The notes under the pieces were generated by a model, which saw only the letters and a list, made by a program, of their open reading frames with translations, did no database searches and was not told the DNA's origin. From NCBI RefSeq assembly GCF_009377235.1, contig NZ_VMNX01000002.1, positions 62,001-126,000 on the forward strand: a DNA stretch of 64,000 bases, given 5' to 3'. How positions within the stretch are numbered: position 1 is the first letter of the stretch; the number at the start of each line of letters is the position of its first letter. The DNA comes from Streptomyces acidicola (lineage in GTDB: Bacteria; Actinomycetota; Actinomycetes; Streptomycetales; Streptomycetaceae). Made by a program: the position numbers and the translations under genes. Shown piece by piece: positions 41,356 to 49,492 of the stretch.

Positions 41356-42272
41356 GGGTTCTCCGGCGAGAGGTTCGGCTTGCGGTGTCTGACGGGGTTG
41401 TGGAGCGGAGCGAGCCCTGTGATCTCGACCCGTACCTCGTCGCCCGCCGTCAGCTGCTCGCCACGGGACTGCCCCACGCCGGCCGGGGTGCCCGTGGCGA
41501 TCACATCTCCGGGTTCCAGGGTCCAGCCGGAGCTCGCCGCCGCGACGAGCCCGGCGACGCCCGTGATGAGGTTCCCGGTGCTCGCCTCCTGCTTCAGCAC
41601 GCCGTTGACCAGGCACCTGATGGTGAGGTCGCCGGGGTCCGGCACCTGCCAGGCCGGGGTGACCGCGCCGAGTGGGCAGAAGGTGTCGAGCCCCTTGGAG
41701 CCCAGCCAGTCCCAGGTGAACGGGGCCGCGAGGGCAACCTCGCGGCGGAGCAGGCCGCGCGCGGTGATGTCGTTGAAGCAGGCGTAGCCGGCCACGTGGC
41801 CCAGCGCCTCGTGCGCGGGTATGTCACGGCCGCCGCGGCCGATCACCACTGCCAGTTCGGCCTCCCAGTCGACGCGCAGAGCGGGATCCTCGGGGATGAG
41901 GACCGGCTCGCCGTCGCCGACCATGGTCGTGGTCGGCGGGACGGTGAAGAAGTACGGCCGCGTACCTTCCGGAATCTCCCGCACGCCCATCTCCGCCACG
42001 TGGTCGCGGTAGTTCGCGCCGACACACAGCAGTTTGCGCGGATGGCACACCGAGAGGGTCTCCGCCACGTCCGCCGGTTCGAGCTCGTCCGGCTCCAGGT
42101 CGTGCAGTACCGGGGCCACGGTGTCCCAGTCGTCCAGCACCTCCAGGAGCCCGGGGTACTTCCGCAGGACGTCCGGGATGACGTACCGGCCGTCCGGGCG
42201 GCGGATCGCCGCCACCCGGGAGCCGCGCACGGCCCCCCGGGTCTCGCAGGTCGTGAGGCTCCAACTCCCCAT
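41352..42272 (-). CDS. Fumarylacetoacetate hydrolase-family protein
   Basis: A 306-residue FAH-family enzyme. LLCVGANYRDHVAEMG, the metal-binding acidic residues in DWEAELAVVIG, the conserved AGYACFNDITAR and VIATGTPAGVG place it in the hydrolase/decarboxylase/isomerase group that acts on ring-cleavage products. The start at 42272 fits the family; a longer open frame upstream is not supported. It overlaps the nitroreductase gene and follows the extradiol dioxygenase by 77 bp, so C-C hydrolysis, decarboxylation or isomerisation of that enzyme's product is the likely job. Confidence 0.9.
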   Translation of the reverse strand: MGSWSLTTCETRGAVRGSRVAAIRRPDGRYVIPDVLRKYPGLLEVLDDWDTVAPVLHDLEPDELEPADVAETLSVCHPRKLLCVGANYRDHVAEMGVREIPEGTRPYFFTVPPTTTMVGDGEPVLIPEDPALRVDWEAELAVVIGRGGRDIPAHEALGHVAGYACFNDITARGLLRREVALAAPFTWDWLGSKGLDTFCPLGAVTPAWQVPDPGDLTIRCLVNGVLKQEASTGNLITGVAGLVAAASSGWTLEPGDVIATGTPAGVGQSRGEQLTAGDEVRVEITGLAPLHNPVRHRKPNLSPENP

Positions 42273-42349
42273 GTTCTTCAGTCCGTTCTGTGAGGTCGTG
42301 GGAACCCGACCGGATGACGGCCGGGTTCCGGGGATGCCGGTGTCGGTCC

Positions 42350-43303
42350 TCAGCGCTTGATCATGCCGGGCGGGATCGGGCCCCACATGTTCATGGCGGC
42401 GATGTCCGCCTCCCAGGTGGTGGGGCACATGGGGAAGTGCTCGTGCCACGGCCGGGGCTCGTAGTAGCCCTTCTCCTCGTCGAGCATCACGTCCAGTTGC
42501 GTGAACAGCTCGATGTGGTTGCCGTCGGGGTCCTCGTGGTACGTGAAGATGTTGTGGCCCACGGCATGCCGCCCCGGTCCCCAGTACAACCGGTAGTCGT
42601 GCCTGGCCAGGTTGTCGATCATCGTCTGGAGATGCGTGAGGTCCCTTGCCTCGTAGGCGATGTGGTGCATGCCGGACATCGTGTCGCTCTGCATGAAGTT
42701 CGCCGCGTGGTGGTCGGCGTTGCAGCGCAGGAAGACGAAGAAGTCGCCGATCGAGTCGGACCAGCGGAACCCCATCGCGTCCTCGTAGAACGAGCGCATG
42801 TTGCCCGTCGAGGTGGTGTACGCGGCGACGTGTCCGAGTTTGCTGGGACGGTGGTCGAAGGTGGGTTCCACCCCGCTCGGCTGCTGGTCCTCGTACAGGT
42901 GCAGGGTGGCGCCCGTCTCGGGCTCCGTCAGCACCAGTACGTCGGGTGTGCCCGGACCCGTGTCGGTGCGCCGCTCGCCGTGGATCCCGGCATCCTTGAG
43001 CCGGCGCTGGGCGTCGTCGAGGTTCTCCCGGATCTCGTAGCCGACGATGGACCGACCTCGGGCGACCTCGGCCTTGTCGATGATCACGCAGTGGTGATCG
43101 GCGCCGGTGGTGAGGAAGGCCTGCTGGGGCGAGTCGTCGACCAGGGCGAAGCCCAGCACCTTCGTGTAGTACTCCATCAGCCGGGCCACGTCCGGCGTCT
43201 CGAAGGAGACATAGCCGAGGCGCGAGACCCGGACGGGGGAGTCGTGCGGCTTCGGCGGGGACGCCGTCGCCGTGTCCTCGGTGTGCTCCGTGCTGCTGCT
43301 CAT
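42350..43303 (-). CDS. Type I extradiol ring-cleavage dioxygenase (VOC family)
   Basis: A 317-residue two-domain vicinal-oxygen-chelate enzyme. The C-terminal domain carries the Fe(II) facial triad: H158 (KLGHVAAY), H213/H214 (GMHHIAYEA) and E265 (NHIELFTQ). These enzymes open catechol-type rings next to the two hydroxyls. The long tail rich in Trp/Pro/Met (EPRPWHEHF, WGPIPPGMIK) is unusual and may close the active site. It lies between the FAH hydrolase and the hydratase-aldolase, a typical meta-cleavage neighbourhood. Substrate could be a bicyclic diol, as for 1,2-dihydroxynaphthalene dioxygenases, or a substituted catechol. Confidence 0.92.
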   Translation of the reverse strand: MSSSTEHTEDTATASPPKPHDSPVRVSRLGYVSFETPDVARLMEYYTKVLGFALVDDSPQQAFLTTGADHHCVIIDKAEVARGRSIVGYEIRENLDDAQRRLKDAGIHGERRTDTGPGTPDVLVLTEPETGATLHLYEDQQPSGVEPTFDHRPSKLGHVAAYTTSTGNMRSFYEDAMGFRWSDSIGDFFVFLRCNADHHAANFMQSDTMSGMHHIAYEARDLTHLQTMIDNLARHDYRLYWGPGRHAVGHNIFTYHEDPDGNHIELFTQLDVMLDEEKGYYEPRPWHEHFPMCPTTWEADIAAMNMWGPIPPGMIKR

Positions 43304-43349
43304 GAGTCCACTCCTGATTGCTGTGCGTACGGGCGGTGCGTGGGGTTCG

Positions 43350-44342
43350 TCAGGCGGCGCTGTCGGCTCCGCCGTAGCGGCGGTGGAGGTCGGCCCATCT
43401 CCGGCCGGCCTCGCGGCCGCCCTCCAGGTGGGACTCCGGGCAGCTGGTGTACGGCGGTCGCACCGGGCCGGGCGTGAAGTAGCCGGACGCCTCGAACTCC
43501 GCCCGGTCGATCTGGATGTTGTACTTGGAGAACTCCTCGAAGCTCCCGTCCGGGAACAGGGGCCCCAGGGCGTGGGCGATGTCGGCCTGGATGCGCGTGG
43601 CCTCGTCCCAGTCCCGGGTCAGGACGGCGTCGCGCAGCCGCAGCACCGGAGCCGGACCGCAGGCGACGTCGCCGCTCCAGCAGGCCACGATCTCGTCGGG
43701 GAAGCGATGTGCCGTCGTGGCCCAGTCCTCGGCGATGGGGAGGAGCCGTATCCGCCCCTCGACCGCTTCCAGATCGGTGACGAACCGTTCTCCCATGAGG
43801 CCGAGGCCCATGTGCTTGGCCGCCACGATCTGCGGGATCCGGGCCAGTTGGGTGTACACCCCGGGGGAGATCTTCCCCTTGAACGCGCTCGGATTGTCGT
43901 AGGCGACCTGGGAGAGGCCGGGGAGCGCCTCGGCGACCGCGCGGTGGTACTCCACGATCTGGGTGTCGTCCAGGGCGACCCACATGGGTCTGCCGAGGAA
44001 GAGACCGTCGGCGCCGAGTCCGGCGAGCCTGCGCGCGCGACCGATGGTGTCACGGGTGTTGAGGGTCGTCGCGCCGGCGAAGACGGGCACCCGGCCACGG
44101 ACGGTGCGGACGACGGTGTCGTTGAACGCCAGTACCTCGTCGAGCGTCAGAGAGGCGCCCTCGCCGAACGTGCCGTTGGTCAGGATGACGTCGACGCCGG
44201 CCTCGACCAGGGCGTTCGTCAGCCGTTCCGTCTCCGCGAGATCGACGGTGTCCGCCGCGTCCCAGCGGTCGGACCCGGGCAGCGCCGGAGTGGGCAGGAT
44301 CGCGACGACACCGCGGATGTCGTCCACCGAGTACCTGGTCAT
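43350..44342 (-). CDS. Hydratase-aldolase of the NahE/PhdJ type (DapA superfamily)
   Basis: A 330-residue class I aldolase. K176 (VAAKHMGLG) is the Schiff-base lysine and Y148 (AYDNPSAFK) the partner tyrosine. LTNGTFGEGASLTLDE, RPMWVALDD, FSKYNIQIDRAEF and GPVRPPYTSCPE closely follow the NahE/PhdJ pattern instead of true dihydrodipicolinate synthases. NahE and PhdJ add water to a benzalpyruvate and split off pyruvate, leaving an aromatic aldehyde. The ATG overlaps the stop of the bicupin dioxygenase gene. With that gene and the aldehyde dehydrogenase it forms a three-step module. Confidence 0.9.
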   Translation of the reverse strand: MTRYSVDDIRGVVAILPTPALPGSDRWDAADTVDLAETERLTNALVEAGVDVILTNGTFGEGASLTLDEVLAFNDTVVRTVRGRVPVFAGATTLNTRDTIGRARRLAGLGADGLFLGRPMWVALDDTQIVEYHRAVAEALPGLSQVAYDNPSAFKGKISPGVYTQLARIPQIVAAKHMGLGLMGERFVTDLEAVEGRIRLLPIAEDWATTAHRFPDEIVACWSGDVACGPAPVLRLRDAVLTRDWDEATRIQADIAHALGPLFPDGSFEEFSKYNIQIDRAEFEASGYFTPGPVRPPYTSCPESHLEGGREAGRRWADLHRRYGGADSAA

Positions 44343-45484
44343 CGGACTTCCTCGGGTTCGAGCATCGCGTCGGTGCGGTGGACGGGGTGGTGTGGCAGCC
44401 CCGGGACGGGCGGCGCCGGGTGGGCGCCGACGGTGGGCACGGGCTCCTCGTAGAACAGCCCCATCGCGGTGATCGCCGGGATGTCGTGCACGGAGAAGAC
44501 GCGGAGCACGTCGTCGGAGTCGTTGATCAGGCGGTGCCAGGCGTAGTTGGGGATGGCGAAGGTGTCACCGGGGGTGATCTCCAGCACCTCGTCGCCGACC
44601 TCGACCCGGCCGCGGCCGGAGATCACGAAGCCGACGCTGCTGGAGGTGCGGCGGTGGCGCAGGCCCTCGAATCCGGGGACGAACTGCTGGACCCAGCAGT
44701 CCATCGTGGTCATGGTCGGTCCCCCGGTGACGGGATTGGCGTAGCGCAGCGCGAGGCCGTCGTACGGGTTGCCGGCCGTGTCGCCGTAGGAGTCGAGGAT
44801 CCCGGTCACGTCCGCCCACGCGTAGCGGATGGGGAGGCGGCCGAGGCGGGGACGTTCCCAGGCCGGGCGCAGGGCCTTGGCGCGCAGCCCCTGGGATTCC
44901 GCCGCGCAGGGGCGCTGGGGCTGGCTCGCCTCGCCGAACGGCTCGTAGAACGCCTGGTTGAGACTGAGCGTCAGACCGAGGTCCAGCACGTCCAGCCACA
45001 CGACCTCCTCGTCGGTCGGGTTGTGGTGGTCGTGCCAGGAGAACCGCGGGGTGATGAGAAGGTCGAACCGGTCCATGGTGAGGGGCTCGCCGTCCACCAC
45101 CGTGAAGGCCTCCGGATTGCCCTCGATGACGAACCGCAGCGCGGACATGGTGTGCCGGTGCGACCAGCAGACCTCGCGTGCACGCATGATCTGGATGCCC
45201 GCGGCCAGGGTGTGCGTCGAGCCGGGGGGACCCTGGGTGATGCCGGGGTTGAGGAAGGTGAGGTTGCAGCGTCCGACACCGGCCGGGCCGAGGACGTCGG
45301 AGGCCTCGGCGAGACGCGCGCGAGTCGTCTTCCACGGCCACACATGGGCGTCACCACGTGGCGTGGGGCCGCCGACCGCCGCGTCCAGCAGCGGCTCGAA
45401 CGACCACTGGCCGATCAGGTTGTCCTGGCGGATGGAGTCGTCGTACTTCTTCAGAGCCTCGTCGCCCCGCTGGGTGCCGGTCAT
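44339..45484 (-). CDS. Bicupin ring-cleavage dioxygenase (gentisate / 1-hydroxy-2-naphthoate type)
   Basis: A 381-residue bicupin. The N-terminal cupin has iron ligands H109, H111 (WSHRHTMSALRFVIEG) and H151 (WHDHHN); the second cupin contains HRRTSSSVGFVISGRG and GDTFAIPNYAWH. Gentisate 1,2-dioxygenase and 1-hydroxy-2-naphthoate dioxygenase (PhdI) share this fold and cleave next to a carboxyl-bearing carbon. The start at 45484 overlaps the aldehyde dehydrogenase stop. The adjacent hydratase-aldolase favours a PhdI-like product with a pyruvyl side chain; a gentisate or salicylate substrate remains possible. Confidence 0.88.
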   Translation of the reverse strand: MTGTQRGDEALKKYDDSIRQDNLIGQWSFEPLLDAAVGGPTPRGDAHVWPWKTTRARLAEASDVLGPAGVGRCNLTFLNPGITQGPPGSTHTLAAGIQIMRAREVCWSHRHTMSALRFVIEGNPEAFTVVDGEPLTMDRFDLLITPRFSWHDHHNPTDEEVVWLDVLDLGLTLSLNQAFYEPFGEASQPQRPCAAESQGLRAKALRPAWERPRLGRLPIRYAWADVTGILDSYGDTAGNPYDGLALRYANPVTGGPTMTTMDCWVQQFVPGFEGLRHRRTSSSVGFVISGRGRVEVGDEVLEITPGDTFAIPNYAWHRLINDSDDVLRVFSVHDIPAITAMGLFYEEPVPTVGAHPAPPVPGLPHHPVHRTDAMLEPEEVR

Positions 45485-46953
45485 GCCTGCTGCTCCCCGA
45501 AGTTGATGTGGACGTTCTTGATCTGCGTGTAGGAGAGGAGCTCGTCCAGCTCCTCCTCCCGGCCCAGGCCGCTGTCCTTGACGCCGCCGTAGGGCGCGCC
45601 GGGGATGTGCCGGGACACCTCGTTGATCCACACGTAGCCCGCGTCGACGGCCTCGGCGAAGCGGTGGGCGGTGGCGAGGTCGGAGGTGAAGACACTCGCG
45701 GTCAGACCGAAGCGGGTGCCGTTCGCCATGGAGACCGCCTCCTCCTCGTCCCGGAACCGCAGGGCGGCCAGGACGGGGCCGAAGATCTCCTCCTGGGCGA
45801 GGCGCGAGCCGGGGTCCACGTCGGCGAAGAGTGTGGGCCGTACGAACAGGCCCGCGGCGAGTGCATTGTCGGTGACACGTTCACCACCGACGCACAGCCG
45901 GGCGCCCTCGTCGCGGCCGATCTGCACGTACCGCAGCACCTTCCGCAACTGCTGGGTGTTGACGATGGCTCCCGTGTCGGCCGTGGGGTCCTCGGGCAGG
46001 CCGGGACGGAGGGCGGAGATCCGCTCGGCCAGGCGTTCCACGAAGGCGTCGTACACGTCCGTATGGATCAGGACGCGCGACAGGGAGCCGCAGGACTGTC
46101 CCTGCCAGGTGAAGTTCATGCCCCGCACGGCCGCGTCCACGACGACGTCCAGGTCGGCGTCCGGGAACACGACGAGGGGGTTCTTGCCGCCGAGTTCGAG
46201 CGTCACGGTCTTCACCGCCGCCTCGGCGGCGCGGCGTTGGATGGCCAGACCGGTGGCGACCGAACCGGTGAAGGCCAGCCGCCGCACGCCGGGGTGGGCG
46301 ACCAGGGCGTCTCCGGCGTCGGAGCCCCAGCCCGTCACCACGTTGAGGACACCCGGGGGAAGGATCTCGGCCGCGAGTTCGGCCAGGCGCAGTGTGGACA
46401 GGCTGGTGTGCTCGCTCGGTTTGAGCACGACGGTGTTGCCCGCTATGAGGGGCGCCGCGATCTTGCCTGCGGCGAACATGAAGGGGTGGTTGAAGGGGAC
46501 GATGCGCCCGACAACCCCGTAGGGGGAGCGTGTGGTGTAGGTGAGGGTTCCGGGGGAGCCGGGGAGCGTGGTTCCTCGCGCTTGGAGGGCCAGGCCCGCG
46601 AAGTAGCGGAGCCAGGACACCGTGGCCCCCACGTCGCGCCGCATCTCACGCAGGAGGCTGCCGTTGTCCGCGGTGTCCAGACGGGCGAATTCCTCGGCGT
46701 GTTCGGTGATCGCCGAGGCCAACTGCCCGACGAGGACGGCGCGTTGTGTGGCTTCAGCGCGGCGCCAGCCCGGCGCGGCGCGTTGTGCGGCCGTGACCGC
46801 GAGGTCGACGTCCGTGCGGGTGCCCGCCGGGAACGAGCCGATGATCTGTCCCGTGGCGGGGTTCGTGGCTTCGATCACCGCGCGGTCGGAGGCCGGTCGG
46901 AGTTCGCCGCCGATGAGCATGGCGTAGTCGGTTCGGGTGGAGAGGGTCGTCAT
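45481..46953 (-). CDS. Aldehyde dehydrogenase (PhdK-like by context)
   Basis: A 490-residue NAD(P)-dependent aldehyde dehydrogenase with nucleophile C288 (GQSCGSLSR), general base in LELGGKNP, cofactor motif FTGSVATG and EEIFGPVLA. It oxidises an aldehyde to an acid in the cytoplasm. It is coupled by ATGA to the bicupin dioxygenase. In phenanthrene degradation PhdK oxidises the aldehyde released by PhdJ; the same gene order here suggests an aromatic aldehyde substrate. Sequence alone does not separate it from other class aldehyde dehydrogenases. Confidence 0.92.
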   Translation of the reverse strand: MTTLSTRTDYAMLIGGELRPASDRAVIEATNPATGQIIGSFPAGTRTDVDLAVTAAQRAAPGWRRAEATQRAVLVGQLASAITEHAEEFARLDTADNGSLLREMRRDVGATVSWLRYFAGLALQARGTTLPGSPGTLTYTTRSPYGVVGRIVPFNHPFMFAAGKIAAPLIAGNTVVLKPSEHTSLSTLRLAELAAEILPPGVLNVVTGWGSDAGDALVAHPGVRRLAFTGSVATGLAIQRRAAEAAVKTVTLELGGKNPLVVFPDADLDVVVDAAVRGMNFTWQGQSCGSLSRVLIHTDVYDAFVERLAERISALRPGLPEDPTADTGAIVNTQQLRKVLRYVQIGRDEGARLCVGGERVTDNALAAGLFVRPTLFADVDPGSRLAQEEIFGPVLAALRFRDEEEAVSMANGTRFGLTASVFTSDLATAHRFAEAVDAGYVWINEVSRHIPGAPYGGVKDSGLGREEELDELLSYTQIKNVHINFGEQQA

Positions 46954-47025
46954 CGCCGTCCCCTGGTGATGGTCGGAGTTCTGGGTGTGTGTGCGTTGTC
47001 GGGCCGTGAGCCCGCGTGGGCCGTC

Positions 47026-47823
47026 CTATGGGGTGAGGGCCTGGTCGTGAGCGTGAGACCGGGACGGCGCGGTACCTGCCGCCTCGGTGGACCCACCGCC
47101 CGCCACGAACGCGACGGCCGCGCGAGTGGCCGTCGGCTCGAACGTCGGCACGGTGTCGTTGAGCAACCGGACAGCGGCCCAGGCGAGATGGCGTGCGGTG
47201 CGTGCGATGGCCGCCTCGTGGTCCCGGGCGGCCACCAGTTCGTGGATGCGCCGATGGTCCTGCCCGATACGGGCCTGTGCCGGAACACCGTTCTGTGCCA
47301 GTCGGCGCACATGGCGCTCACCGTGCTCGGCGCCCGCGACGAGCCGGGCCTGAAGGAGGGCGGGGGCGTTGCTGGTGAAGGATCGGTGGAAGCGGTGGTG
47401 CGCACGGTGCCATCGCGCACTGACACCCGGTTCAGGGTCGGCTTCCATGTCCAGCAGCGCGTGGTACGCGCTCTCCAGATCGGCCCTGCCGAGCAGCGGA
47501 AGGGACAGCCGCATGGCCAGCGCTTCCAGAAGAACACGTGAGCCACAGGCCGCGTCCACGTCCCACGGGTCGAACTGCGCGATCCTGTACCGACGATGCG
47601 GCTGGGCCTCGATCAGCCCTTCTTCCCGGAGCAGCCGGATGGCCCCGCGCAGCGGACCACGGCTCACCCCCGTGAACCCTGCCAGCTCGGCCCGGGAGAA
47701 GTCCCGGTCCGTGGGCAGGGCGCCGGAGTCGATGAGCGCGCGAAGCCGCAGGTGTGCGTCTTCCATGGCCCGACGGGGATCGTGCCGTTCGAACTGCTCC
47801 ACGGCATCGGACCCGGCGGTCAT
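47026..47823 (-). CDS. GntR/FCD-family regulator
   Basis: A 265-residue regulator: winged helix (about 15-80, FSRAELAGFTGVSRGPLRGA then IRLLREEGLIEAQPHRRY) and a C-terminal helical FCD ligand-binding domain with scattered His/Asp/Arg (HRAHHRFHRSF, QDHRRIHELV) that can bind a metal and an organic acid. The ATG at 47823 is preferred for a normal FadR-type N-terminus; a GTG at 47877, abutting the CaiB stop, would add 18 residues. Embedded inside the catabolic block, it probably represses it until a pathway acid binds. Confidence 0.88.
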   Translation of the reverse strand: MTAGSDAVEQFERHDPRRAMEDAHLRLRALIDSGALPTDRDFSRAELAGFTGVSRGPLRGAIRLLREEGLIEAQPHRRYRIAQFDPWDVDAACGSRVLLEALAMRLSLPLLGRADLESAYHALLDMEADPEPGVSARWHRAHHRFHRSFTSNAPALLQARLVAGAEHGERHVRRLAQNGVPAQARIGQDHRRIHELVAARDHEAAIARTARHLAWAAVRLLNDTVPTFEPTATRAAVAFVAGGGSTEAAGTAPSRSHAHDQALTP

Positions 47824-47877
47824 CCCGGCCGCACCCTGCCAGTCGATCACCAGGTTCAGCCAGCTGTAGTCCAGCAC

Positions 47878-49056
47878 CTAGATCGCCCCGGCTTCGCGGA
47901 GTTCGTCGATCGTGCCCTCGTCGTAGCCGAGCAGGTCGCGGTAGACCTCGGTGGTGTGCTCGCCCACGGCCGGCCCGGCGTGGTCGATGCTCGCCGGGGT
48001 CTGGCTGAACCTGATCCACGGCGCCAGCAGCTGGAGCTTGCCGGCCTCGTCGTGTTCGACGTCGACGAAGGCCTGACGGGCGACGATGTGCTCGTCCTCC
48101 AGCACCTGGCCGATCGACAGAACCGGCCCGGCAGGCACCTTCTGGGCGCGGAGGATGTCGAAGAGCTCACGGGCCGTGAACTGCTTCATCCACTCGCCGA
48201 CCGTGCGCTGGAGCAGCTTCAGGTTCTCCCGGCGCTTCGCGGCCGTGGCGAACCTCGGATCGTCGATCGCCTCGGGATGCCCGAGCGCGGAGGAGTACCT
48301 CTTGAACAGGTCGTCCGTCAGGTCGGGCAGATGGGTGGCCACATGGCCGTCCTTCGCCTCCATGTACGCTCCGGCGGGCCCCATGCCCTCGAAGTGCTCG
48401 TGGAAGGCGCTGACCATGAAGCCCATGAGGGCCTCCTGCATCGACACCTCGATCTTCTGCCCCTGCCCGGTCTGCGCCCGGTGGTAGAGGGCGGCGCAGA
48501 TCCCCAGGGCCATGGAGACGCCGGCGGCCTCGTCGCCCGGCCCGAACACCTGCGTGCCCGGCGCGCCGGAGAGCCGCCACGACGAATCCGCCCAGCCGCT
48601 CACGGCCATGGCGATCGTCGCGAAGGACCGCAGATCGGCGTACGGGCCACTCTCGCCGTAGCCCTTCGACGACGCGTAGATGATCCCGGGATTGTGTTCC
48701 TTGAGGGCCTCGTAGCCGAAGCCGAGGCGGTCCATGACGCCCGTGGAGAAGTTCTCCACGACGACGTCGGAGCGGCGCACGAGGTCCAGGAAGACCTCAC
48801 GGCCGCGCTCGTTCTTGAGGTTCAGCGTGACGCATTTCTTGTTGGCGTTCACGACCAGGAACTCGTATCCGTCGTGGTCGGCGTCCACCGGCATCCAGGC
48901 GTGCCGGAAACGGTCGGGGCTCTCCCGCTGTTCGACCTTGATGACCTCGGCACCCATGTGGGCGAGGAGCATCGTCGCGAAGGGGCCGTTCAGGACGTGG
49001 GAGAGGTCGAGTACGCGGACTCCGTTCAGGGGTCCGGGGGTGTCAGTCGAGGACAC
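47878..49056 (-). CDS. CaiB/BaiF-type CoA-transferase
   Basis: A 392-residue class III CoA-transferase with the catalytic Asp at D175 (FGPGDEAAG), NGPFATMLLAHMGAEVIKVE near the start and ENFSTGVMDRLGFGYEAL. It transfers CoA to a carboxylic acid. AGGAGG lies 6 nt before the GTG start, within the DUF35 gene, which it overlaps by 14 bp. It is coupled with the thiolase/DUF35 pair, so it likely activates an acid for their C-C bond step. It is a different subgroup from the CoA-transferase at the left edge of the window (different flanking motifs). Confidence 0.92.
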   Translation of the reverse strand: MSSTDTPGPLNGVRVLDLSHVLNGPFATMLLAHMGAEVIKVEQRESPDRFRHAWMPVDADHDGYEFLVVNANKKCVTLNLKNERGREVFLDLVRRSDVVVENFSTGVMDRLGFGYEALKEHNPGIIYASSKGYGESGPYADLRSFATIAMAVSGWADSSWRLSGAPGTQVFGPGDEAAGVSMALGICAALYHRAQTGQGQKIEVSMQEALMGFMVSAFHEHFEGMGPAGAYMEAKDGHVATHLPDLTDDLFKRYSSALGHPEAIDDPRFATAAKRRENLKLLQRTVGEWMKQFTARELFDILRAQKVPAGPVLSIGQVLEDEHIVARQAFVDVEHDEAGKLQLLAPWIRFSQTPASIDHAGPAVGEHTTEVYRDLLGYDEGTIDELREAGAI

Positions 49057-49492
49057 GGTGCGCCTCCTGCGGCTCGTCTCGGATGGTGAAGGTGGGGAGT
49101 GTCAGTCCGTCGCGTACGCGGGTGAAGCGGACGGAGACGGGAGTGCCGACCGCCGCCGTACGCCACTCGCCCGGCTGGAGCTGGGAGGTGAGGACCATCT
49201 CCCCGTCGGTGCCGTCGAGTTCGACATGGACGATGGCGAGGGGTGTCTCGTCGGCGAACGCGGGGTCCAGGACCCGGTGGACGACGACGAAGCCGACGAT
49301 CCGGCCCGTACCGCCGAGCCGTTCCCAGACGGGGTCCATGGCATGGCAGTGCGGGCAGTGGTCTCGCGGGGGCCAGCGCCAGGCGGAGCACGTGCCGCAC
49401 CGCTGACCGACCAGTTCCTCACGAGCGCAGGCCTCCCAGAAGCCGGCGCTGTCGGTGTCCACGGCCGGGGCCGGCCGTGCCGGGGCGGTCAC
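49043..49492 (-). CDS. DUF35 OB-fold zinc protein, thiolase/aldolase partner
   Basis: A 149-residue protein with a rubredoxin-like zinc site (C32, C35, C46, C49 in RCGTCSAWRWPPRDHCPHC) followed by an OB-fold. Such DUF35 proteins bind and present acyl-CoA to a partner thiolase or Ltp-type aldolase, as in steroid side-chain degradation. The GTG start overlaps the thiolase stop by 4 bp, the usual arrangement for obligate partners. Confidence 0.92.
   Translation of the reverse strand: MTAPARPAPAVDTDSAGFWEACAREELVGQRCGTCSAWRWPPRDHCPHCHAMDPVWERLGGTGRIVGFVVVHRVLDPAFADETPLAIVHVELDGTDGEMVLTSQLQPGEWRTAAVGTPVSVRFTRVRDGLTLPTFTIRDEPQEAHRVLD

Noticed and set aside
43350..44342. Calling the aldolase dihydrodipicolinate synthase (lysine biosynthesis)
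   Set aside because: The NGTFGE, YNIxxxRAEF and RPPY motifs fit the NahE/PhdJ branch and the neighbours are ring-cleavage genes.
45358..47541. 727-codon plus-strand frame opposite the aldehyde dehydrogenase and GntR genes
   Set aside because: Antisense shadow; both underlying minus-strand genes have complete motifs and coupled starts.
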